A stretch of 64,000 nt of DNA, from positions 103,049,906 to 103,113,905 of the forward strand of contig CM041292.1 of assembly GCA_023052935.1 (NCBI GenBank), given 5' to 3'. Shown here piece after piece: positions 55,301-64,000 of the stretch. Position 1 is the stretch's first letter, and the number at the start of each line of letters is the position of its first letter. This DNA is from Piezodorus guildinii (Eukaryota > Arthropoda > Insecta > Hemiptera > Pentatomidae). The position numbers and the translations under genes were made by a program. A model generated the notes under the pieces. The model was not told the origin of the DNA and did no database searches. It saw only the letters and a program-made list of their open reading frames with translations.

Positions 55301-56012
55301 AATTTCAAATTAGAAAAATATAGATTAAAAAAACGAAAACAATTATACTATTATTAATTAACAATTATACTAAAAATCTATCCAAAAGAAAAAGAAGAAA
55401 AATCTACTTACTGAAACTATTTAAAATATTATATACATATAAAACAATGATCAAAACAGACATATTGAAATAACAAAACTAAATAGATAAATAAAAAAGA
55501 GAGGTCTTATAGTAGAAAAAAATGTCTTGCCAAAAAAAATAAGAAAAATCTAACTACTAAAACTATTTACAATACTATATACATATGAAACAATGATCAA
55601 AACAGACATATTAAAACAACAAAAACTAAATAGATAACTAAAAAAGAGAAGTCGTATTTTAGAAAAAAAAACAACTAAAATATATAGGCGAAACGTTTTT
55701 ATTATGGCTCGTAGATGACAGGAGCCTGTAAACACGTAAGGGATTAGTAGCACGTACTAATCTTCTATAGGAGCCCAACATTGTCTTTTCCCCCACTCAA
55801 GACTGCGTCAGTCTATAATGAACTTAAGTGAAATAAGTGCACTAACCTCAATATTTACGATTTTTAAGTGTTCAGTGGGTTAACAATTCACCAATCACAA
55901 GGTTTGAAGTCTGATAGTTCAGTAACTCCGAGATGGCAAGGTAACATTGAGAGAGCGATACGTAAGTAGAACTTTAGTAGCGGCCATTTTTTTAAAACTA
56001 CATTTCAGACTA

Positions 56013-56043
56013 AAAAAAATAAAAATTTAACTAATAAAAATGC
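56013..56043 (+). repeat. Right arm of the inverted duplication, second part
   Basis: AAAAATTTAACTAATAAAAA followed by TGC, the continuation of the arm broken off at 51094. It ends where similarity to the left arm stops. Confidence 0.7.
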
Positions 56044-59000
56044 CTGGCACCAACCATTCATACACCTATCTTGAAGGTTTAAACGGCAGTGGTTCATTGA
56101 TTTTTTGTAAATATGCGATAGTAGTTTTGGCCATGGCCAGTTTTTCTGCTTTTGTCCTTAGCCTCCACTGGCTTTGAATACCAATGACATAGCTGAATAA
56201 GAGGAATAGGGATCAGCTGTGGTTCTCACATGGCCATCAGTATGTAGTTTTTAGGCTTAGCTCGGAAATCGTTTGGGTATGACTCAGCGTATCCTCTGTT
56301 ATTTTTCAAGTACTCCGTGATTTTTCTTTACAACCACTCAAAATACCTTCCTTCCAAAAAAAAGTATATATTAAAAATGTAATAATTAGGTCTTAATTAT
56401 ACTTTATATGTAATATTTATATTATTCATGAAGATGAAGAGATTTTTCTTATTACTTAGGGAGAGCACTAACTAAAATTTAAAATATATAAGAAAAAAAA
56501 AGAAAGGAATTTGTATTAAACTAAATTGATAAGCATTTGTGTAGATGATAACCATAAATATAAATAAAATAGATGATTTGGATAAAGCTGTATAGAAGGC
56601 GCTTCGCAGTCACTTTGAGTTGCACCAGAAATGCTTCGGAATTATTGTTTTTTAACGATAACTCTTAATAGATTTAAAGCAACAATTAAAATAAAAAAAA
56701 AAAATCAAATCACTTCGACGTTCTATATACATACGCCTTCTATTTACTAGCTGATAGAACTCGAAAATATTAATGAAATATGTCTTACAGAAAGAGATGA
56801 GCTTTTTACACAGGATTAGTATTGTAACAATTTATATTCCTAAATCACTATGTATTAATGGCCAAGGCATACGTTTTAAATTATCCTGAAGTTTGAATTA
56901 CAATTGAATTACTGATCTACTAAGGTTTTAATTAACGTTATTGAACTTGTGGACAAGTGAGACGTGAGTATTTAGACCGTGATAATACCCTGGTGTTAGC
57001 AAACAACTTTCTCCACTAGCAATATCTGTGGCTGTCGTGAAAAACTGGATAACTCGAGTTATATCAAAAATGAGTTAACTCCACGTATCGCTCTCTCAGA
57101 CCGTCCCCACGTCGTGTTGAATTGCTTAAAAAAAATTCTTGGTGGAAGAAATTTCAGGTGGAAAGAAAGCTGTATGTTAATTACTCTATTTTGGGTATTA
57201 GTAAAACTTTAAGTTGCTCACCTCTAAAATGAAAGATTTTGACTTATTCAACCACTTATTCACGACCGCCACAGATATAATAATGTGAAAAATCCAGAAT
57301 TATGCTGTTTATTATTTTTAGTATTTTTTTAAATATTCTATGATACCATTTAAGCACTTGATGTGGTCAGACAGTTTTTACTTTTCTGACAGCTTTTCTT
57401 AGAATGACCAGAGACAGATAGGTACATTCGATGTTTGCCTTAGTTCAATGTCTATCTCGCATTAGGATATAAATGAAATTCTAGTATTTTAAAACAATCA
57501 TTATATAAATGCTACAGATTGTTTACTTAGTTTTGTAGCCTCTGTGGAATTTTCTGATACTATTTAAGAACTTGCCTCCTTGTGAAGAAGACTGTCACTT
57601 TAGTAGTTTAAATATGGTGTCTTGTGTCCGTTTTTGTCCCCTGCAGTAATTTTATTTTACTTACTTAGGGCTTAAACGCCGACTATTTGAATTTTCTTCC
57701 TCTAAAGTACTTTAAATTTCGTAGATTCGATTTCTACCAGATTTTTAATTTAATTTTTTCACCAGAAATAAATTTATTTTTGATAATAACAGCACACATT
57801 TATGATAAATTAAAAATATATAAAAGTTAAAACATAACAAACAACCAGTTAGCAGCCACTTTGGGAGAATAAAAATAAAGTTTATAAAAGATCGATCATC
57901 TGTAGATTACGTTATAATCACAGCAGGTGCTATTTTTGAATCAGTTGTTGAATCAAATACTTTTTGTCTCCTCCTATTTTAATGAAATTAAAAGGCTGAC
58001 TGTACTGTTTGATTAAACTAAATGGAAACGAGCGTAATTACGACGGTGAAACAAATAGGAAAGAAAACATCTCATTGTGGAAAGCGCTGCAGAAAATCAA
58101 AGACACGCTCCAGATCGCTTCTAGAAAATGATTCTCAAGACAAATTATTCTGATGGTCAAGCCCCGTTCGCTTGTCACAGTTCTATTTTTTTCATTATCA
58201 TCAATCTTATGACTTTCAGTCATTAATATAGTTGTATTGAATTTTTAATGTAAACATATCAAACGAATGCAGAAGGAACAAAGTGCAGGTGGTTTTCAAG
58301 AAAAACAATAAAATAGTCTAATATATATATATTACCAACATTTCGAAAGACCTTGTAGCTCTTCATTACCGCTGGTATGAATAATAAATACAATGTGCTC
58401 AGATGAAAACCTGTAACGTGGGTCCAGACGTTAGCAACAAATAGTTAATTTATTTGTTTTCCTTGAATCCCACCCGAATTATCTTACTTTTAATTTTTTT
58501 CCCTGCCAACTACTGATATAAATTTTAGAAAATTACAAAATATCTTGAGCATTTAGGGAGTGCAAAGAAAAGCAGAACATGGGAGGAATTCATTCTGTTA
58601 AGGTAGTTATAATATTGTAGCAGCGGTGTCACATGACGCCGAAGCAGTAAAGTAAAGTTGGTTTGCCAATGTAATGCAGCATTGATTTTTATATAAATTT
58701 AATATCTCCAAATTTTCAATTATTGTCTTCAGTTTAATTATTCATTATTTTTCTTACTATTATTGTTCTAATTATAAATTTATTTTAGCAAACCAACTAT
58801 TACCTTCCTCAGAATGATATAGTATTTTTGATAATTGTTATCAATTGATAGAAACATATGGTGGATTTTGGGGGTTGGAAAGATAACTTGTGAAAAAAAA
58901 GAGTTTTTGTGTGAAACTGTGTACATTATTAAATTATTAGCAACACGCTAAAATATAATAAACTGGTTTTTAAACCAGCTGCTAATTAATGAAATTTGTT

Positions 59001-60084
59001 ATAGTAGAATGTAATTGGTAATGAATAGATTTAATTGTTAAAAACGACTGATATATGTGTGAATCATAATAGTGAGTCTTAATACACAACTAAACCTTTT
59101 ATGGGAATAGTAAATAATAACTAAAGAAGAGAGAATGACAAAGTATGCATTAACCTTCAGTAATTACATGTTTCTATACCCTCTATTTCCAGTACTTTAT
59201 TTGTTTTAAAATATACAATTTATCAGCACTTACGAGTATATTTACTAGATATAATAACGTTCATGGGCCATAAATTGTTAGTTCTATATTCTAATGACAA
59301 AGGTATAGAATAAATCATTGTAACAAAAAATATAAATGAGGCATCATCCGTAGTTATTATTTCTCGTTTGCAATCAAGGAGTCACAGGTTACCATTCAGA
59401 AACAAAAGAATGTAGGAACTGATTTAATGTAATGTACACTCTGATCTTCGACCATTAGAAAACCTTATACTTACTTTATATTGAACTTTAACTATCTAAA
59501 ACTATGTACGATGTAAGTAACATTTCTTTAGGAGTTTTAAGTTTGTTTTATTTTCATGTTTATCTGGAAAGGAAAATTAAGCAGCAGAATCCTTCCATTA
59601 TCAATTTCGAATAAAATACAACATTCAAATTAACAAAGTACTGGGAGAAGAAGTAAATTGTTTAGACCACAAAAGCAAAATTTGTCACCACCAATACAAT
59701 TAACATACAAATTTTGAAATGCCTTAAGGAGTTGGAGGGCTTTGGAGGGGCACAAAAACAAAATAAGTTAAAAATAGAATAAAATCTTCATGAAATTGTC
59801 TGTTTCTATTACTCTGTACTAATGTTTTGTCTACGTACCAAGTGTTGCCTCATTTGATGCAACGTGGGTAGCTTTATATATATACAATGTAAATATGAAT
59901 AAACTGATGGATACAAATACATGTATATTTTTTGTTTTCCTTTAATGAATTAGGAGGATTAAAAGAAAAAAAAAATCAGAAGTAGTTGTGAGAATAGCTC
60001 AAAAATTTCAACAAACACACAACCCGTTTTTTTTTTTTTTACAGAAAAGAAAGAACTCTATGCGAGTGAAGTAATGTTCTTATA

Positions 60085-60115
<31 letters not shown>

Positions 60116-60862
60116 TTCATGATGCGAAGCATAAGTACTATTCATTAATTTAATTTTATCAGCACTGGTGATATCGGTATCAGTGAATCATCATTGTTGG
60201 TTTGACTTAAAGAAGATTTAATAATACTAGCAACATTTCGTTAATTCTTTTAGTAAAGCTGGTATTTCGAAATAAGGTGATTTGAGAATAAAATGATTAT
60301 GAGTACTAAGGGGAAGCACATTAGTAAATGTAACTGCTGCCAGCTGTGATTAAATAAGTAAACAAATATTTAAAAAAAAAAAACAGTCATGCTGGAACTA
60401 ACCAAATAAAAAACTTTAATGTTTTTTATTTCTCCAAAATTTCTTCATGGTCCATTTTTTCCATAGTGTATTTTTTTTATTGTTCTTAAAAGTGAAATTT
60501 TTTAGTTAGCCAACTCATCCGTAGGTGCACCAGACAAGTGTACTATAAAAAGCTGCAATTTCACGCACCATACCTTTACAGTCCTTTCCAACAGAGTATA
60601 ATGAAAGTCATTCCTTTATAAGCCATGGATTTTCCCAAGACTAGAAAAAATATTAACATCTTCATACGGTGTAACTTAGATAGCCACCGTGTCATATGTT
60701 CCTTTCTCTGACCATTTACCTTTTCTCAAAGCAACTTTTATGAAGTAATTCAAAAACATTTAAACTAAAAAAATCCAAGAAAAAATTTCCATTGTATATG
60801 TTCTAATCACGTGGATTTATTTACATTGGCGCACATTTTGAAAGACAAGTTGTCGTCGAGGA

Positions 60863-60863
<1 letters not shown>
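56044..60863. other. Long gap, no supported gene
   Basis: Bases 56060-56330 are less AT-rich, with a minus-strand stretch IGIQSQWRLRTKAEKLAMAK that could be a protein remnant. At 57085-57100 a 16-base phrase, ACGTATCGCTCTCTCA, also occurs in the jockey 5' leader. A minus-strand hammerhead-like motif lies at 58334-58370. A poly(T) run lies near 60091-60112. The remainder is AT-rich with short frames only. Confidence 0.4.

Positions 60864-60936
<73 letters not shown>
60864..60936. repeat. (TA)n microsatellite
   Basis: About 67 bp of TA followed by GTGTGT. Confidence 0.97.
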
Positions 60937-61049
60937 TTTATTTATTTTTTATTTTGGTTTTTATTATTATTATAATTTTTATTTTTTATGACAAGAGTGT
61001 ACTGCAACCTACAAGATCTGTTGTGCGCTATAGTATGAAATCGTTATAC

Positions 61050-61648
61050 AATCAGTGAATGAGTTTTGGTGCCATTACAACTTAAGAATGCTTTTGGGTT
61101 GTTCAACTCATTTCTTAATGGATGCTCCAATTGGTCTATACCAACAAAGATGTGCCCGAGTCTTTAGAGCCAGTCTATTATATCACAAAGTCTACACAGA
61201 GGTGTGCTTGAGAGTCCAAGATTGAAAATGTGATAGTTGAGTTTGCAGTGTCTCGTATAAATAGCTGTAATCGTGTTTAATGAGGGCCAACTCAAGTTGA
61301 GTAAAATCTTGCTTCTATTAGTAGTAGGACCATTTATAAACAGAAGTGAGTGTTCATGTATTTTGTTTATCCAAAGTTGTTTAAATTTTACCTTGCATGT
61401 TTGTCTTATTTTAGGTAAAACAGATATTAGGCTAACAACTCAGGAGGGATGCTTTCTTAGTCTTTCTTGGCCAGTGAGTCATCTTTTTTATTGCCACTGA
61501 TTCCAATATGTCCGGTTCCCCATTCAGAGGTCACTTTATTGCTGCGAGCAAGACTGTTTAGGGTTTTGAAATTGTTGTATAAGGAACAGATATTACTCAC
61601 GTCATCAAAAGATAGAATATGATCAGACAGATTAAAGTAATAATACAT
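61050..61648 (-). pseudogene. LINE RNase H domain and zinc tail (I/jockey-related)
   Basis: The minus strand reads TLNSLARSNKVTSEWGTGHI followed by GISGNKKDDSLAKK, the W.PGHxGIxGNExAD.LAK end of an RNase H domain. In other frames come ITAIYTRHCKLNYHIFNLGL and STPLCRLCD, the C-x2-C motif that follows RNase H in I-, R1- and related LINEs. Frame changes and stops show decay. The fragment lacks a reverse transcriptase. It is a different family from the tail at 16.5 kb. Confidence 0.75.
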
Positions 61649-62094
61649 TAAAGTAATAATAATCTTGTTGGTAGAATATTAATCTTACCTTTAAACTTTA
61701 CGCTTTATTAAACTTACATTTAAGGCCTTCAAACACAGTGAACTTCATCAGTACGCATTGAGTGTCGTGCTACTGGTGCCTTATTTCTGGCCTCTTCACA
61801 ATTCCAGCCATGCATGACTAGCGAAAGAATAATTTCATAGCTTTTACCTTCGTGACTGAAAGGCTTTCGATTGTGTATCGGCAATTAATACATCACTTCA
61901 ATACTTCACTGAGGAAGTGACTTTGATTATGAAATGTTTATAATCATGGCATGCTAATGATATCGTCTATTCAATAATTCAAGCCGAGTTATGTTGTATA
62001 GATATATGCACATTTATATAAACAGTAAAGTCAGATGTATACGTCACACTGTAAAATAATTCTATAGTTTATTTTATAATAAGTATATATATAA
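61649..62094. other. AT-rich spacer
   Basis: Nothing recognised. Confidence 0.35.
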
Positions 62095-62310
62095 AACTAG
62101 CCGACCCGAAAAACGTTGTTCTGCCATATTTCCAGATATCTTATTTATCCACATTTTGGTTGTCAAATAAAAAAATATCGAATGTATTGTGAAGTGTTTG
62201 GGAATGTAAGAAGATAAACACCGATAAAAACAAAAAAACAACCATTCATTTTCTCAATTTAATGGATTTTATTCAAGTAACGGACATATTCATTGTTTGA
62301 TCGCTTAAAA
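62095..62310 (+). repeat. Dispersed repeat T, copy 2
   Basis: CTAGCCGACCCGAAAAACGT then TGTTCTGCCATATTT, followed by ACACCGATAAAAACAAAAAA and CATTTTCTCAATTTAATGG. It matches 30900-31113 in reverse complement. Confidence 0.65.
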
Positions 62311-62339
62311 GTTCAATGTAATGTGAAGAAATCTAATCC

Positions 62340-62760
62340 GCTCAACACTGTTTTTACTTACCTCAGTTGTTAAAATCAATTTAAGGCCTTTTAAATACAG
62401 ATAGAGTTAAAAAAAGTTTAAAGAAATGCATTTATTTTCGTTGGAAACATGTTAAGATTAGATAATGTAATTATTATGCGCAACAATACATTACCTCCCT
62501 AAACATTTTATATGACTTTTTTTTCTAAAATATTTAGCTTTAGAACAATATTATACATTTATATTATTATTCTTGAGTTCCGAGGAAAAAAAAAACAAAA
62601 AATAAAAATTAAAGAATATTTTTGCTCTTTCAACTTATGAAACTTATATGAAAATCGGGCATATCCTTTGATATAGTAAATTAGTCCTTTTCGGGCCTAT
62701 TCCAATCAGAATGATATCGGGTTTTAAAACAAGTTTGTAGCGTTTTTTTATTGGTGATTT
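62340..62760 (+). repeat. Repeat X, copy 11 (left half, degraded)
   Basis: CTCAACACTGTTTTTACTTA, CAGTTGTTAAAATCAATTTA, TTTCGTTGGAAACATG and, after a gap, CCTATTCCAATCAGAATGAT. It directly follows repeat T. Confidence 0.65.
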
Positions 62761-63375
62761 CAATAAAAGCTCTAAATTCTTGTAAATATTTTTAATCAAT
62801 TATATATGTCCCGTTTTGATATATTGCATGTTGCCATCTTTCAGGTAATTTTTCTATTCTGTCCTCCCAGAATTTTTCAGATCGACCCGAGTGCTTTGCT
62901 TCTTCATTCAGTGTCGAAATTTCCAGATCTGAATAGAGCAAACCACTTACGGTCTGTGCTTTCTCGTAAGATAATCATCACCATGCATAATGTAAATGTT
63001 GTAAACCGTTTTTGTAGAGGATTGGATTTTCCTTTTTCTGAAATAAATATAATTAAATGATGAAAAGGAATTTTTTTCTCAACCATTTTGAGCAAGCTAA
63101 GTACACACTTAAAGAGCAGAAATCTCGGTTGAAACTGATGCATGAAACTAAAAGCTCCTTAACTAATCCTTTTTTAAAATATTTAAAATAAATTATTTAA
63201 CTTACACAGTAAGTAGATATGATTTTATAAACCCAGAACGAATGAAATATGAAATATTTAAAAACTTTACGAACTTAGTTTACAACCCAAAATTAAAGCC
63301 CATTAAATTTTACATGAGTATCAAAAAGTAAAAACCATTATTATAAAAACAAAGTTTCTGGATGCTTATACCCAA
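62761..63375. other. AT-rich gap, nothing recognised
   Basis: An 84-codon frame at 62806-63060 is open but without family resemblance. Confidence 0.35.
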
Positions 63376-64000
63376 ATCATCTCATCTATTGATCAAATCT
63401 TCTCCCTGAAGCAAATATGTGAGAAGATGAACTAGTTTCAGCAGACTACCTGGATGTTGTTTGTTGATTTTAAGGCAGCCTATGATACCATAGTTAGGAG
63501 TAAGCTCGTAGTAGTCATGCATGAACTGGGATCACTATGCAAACTAATTCCTTTAGTAAAATGCACAGTGGCAAATACAATCTGCCAAGTGACTGAGACA
63601 AGGAGATCCTATAGCTCCTCTTCTGTTCAATATAGCCCTGCAAGTCGGTAGGGCAAAATTAGAACAGCAGGGGACAATATTTACGAGGATGACTCAAATT
63701 CTCGCATATGCAGATGACGTGGTCATTATTGGTAGATCACTGCAGAGCATAAGAGCGGCCTTTGAAGTAATTAATAGAGAAGCAGGAAATTTGCCTACAA
63801 GTCAACGAGCTGAAAACTAAGGTCATGACAGTGGGCAAATGACTGGAACAGAGGCAGAGTCATTATGAAATGGGGCCCTATAAGATAGAATTGGTAAGGA
63901 GTTTTCAATATATGGGCTCTATTATAATGATGACCTGAAGGAAGAAGAACAGGTAAGAAAGCGTATATCGGCTGATAATAGAGCCTGTTTTCCATATCTA
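63376..64000 (+). pseudogene. LINE reverse transcriptase, runs off the window end
   Basis: Reads SSIDQIFSLKQICEKM, WMLFVDFKAAYDTIVRSKLV (first catalytic Asp), CKLIPLVKCTVANTICQV, a frame break, DPIAPLLFNIALQV, another break, TQILAYADDVVIIGRSLQSI (second active-site box), FEVINREAG and, at the edge, QVRKRISADNRACFPYL. It belongs with RTE/L2-like reverse transcriptases such as family A, but is a separate family. At least three frame changes make it non-functional. The C-terminus lies outside the window. Confidence 0.88.

Larger units (their letters stand above)
51095..55998 (-). mobile_element. Full-length jockey-like LINE (4.9 kb) with 14-bp TSD
   Basis: TACATTTCAGACTA at 51081-51094 and 55999-56012 flanks a 4904-bp element in minus orientation. 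The 5' end lies at 55998, with a leader of about 700 bp before ORF1. ORF1 and ORF2 follow, then a short 3' untranslated region and an A-rich tail (T-rich at 51095-51130). The target is the right arm of an inverted duplication, and the uninterrupted counterpart at 49.54-49.56 kb confirms the joined site. It is the only jockey-like copy here that keeps both ORFs. Several frame breaks and a deletion show it is dead. Confidence 0.93.

Noticed and set aside
55550..55753. Minus-strand hydrophobic frame in the jockey leader
   Set aside because: It lies in the AT-rich untranslated leader, upstream of the ORF1 start, and has no counterpart motif.
1..64000. CRISPR arrays, bacterial operons, riboswitches or a defence island
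   Set aside because: No regularly spaced short repeats, no ribosome-binding sites with packed genes, and the content is that of an arthropod nuclear genome.

Overview
The window looks like intergenic or intronic DNA from an AT-rich arthropod genome, most likely an insect. The basis is the repeat content: jockey-, RTE/L2-, CR1- and R1/I-like non-LTR retrotransposons, a mariner of the SETMAR/Hsmar1-like type, a Helitron, tRNA-headed SINEs and long (TA)n tracts. I cannot name the species; Hemiptera is only a guess. There are no operons, rRNA or CRISPR arrays. Almost every recognisable coding stretch is a broken transposon gene. Family assignments come from reading motifs by eye, not from a database search.

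Layout. 1-5.4 kb: an ~830-bp dispersed repeat (called repeat X), a LINE 3' end and a jockey-like 3' end. 5.5-6.2 kb: a mariner with its catalytic core deleted. 7.6-11.5 kb: a jockey fragment, a tRNA-SINE (family Z), a MITE-like inverted repeat and one unassigned reading frame. 11.8-15.4 kb: a CR1-like LINE split by a near-complete 3.1-kb RTE-like LINE with a 31-bp target-site duplication (TSD). 16-21 kb: two repeat X copies, one split by a LINE tail and one by a SINE (family Y), then another SINE Z. 22.2-25.1 kb: two jockey-like fragments with a LINE inserted between them. 26.0-26.4 kb: the best host-gene signal, a 3'-terminal exon with branch point, acceptor, stop codon and poly(A) signal. 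26.7-32.5 kb: a MITE, a Helitron carrying a LINE and a SINE, more repeat X, a small palindrome and a short jockey copy. 33-39.5 kb: repeats, a CR1-like 3' half, a possible small host exon and an almost perfect 84-bp-arm hairpin. 42-48 kb: an R1-like fragment, a CR1 tail and a jockey copy with a TSD. 49.5-56 kb: a degraded copy of a multi-copy arthropod gene with an inverted duplication of its 3' end, split by a full-length 4.9-kb jockey element. 56-64 kb: mostly unassigned AT-rich DNA, an RNase H fragment, more repeat X and a LINE reverse transcriptase that runs off the window end.

The elements are nested, and matching TSDs plus intact paralogous target sites give the order of several insertions: repeat X predates SINE Y and an I/R1-like LINE, the CR1-like LINE predates the RTE-like LINE, and the inverted gene duplication predates the full-length jockey. 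No element here looks competent to move by itself. The least explained items are repeat X, the foldback sequences, the hammerhead-like motifs, the two candidate host exons and the inverted gene duplication. I did not find a convincing new functional system.
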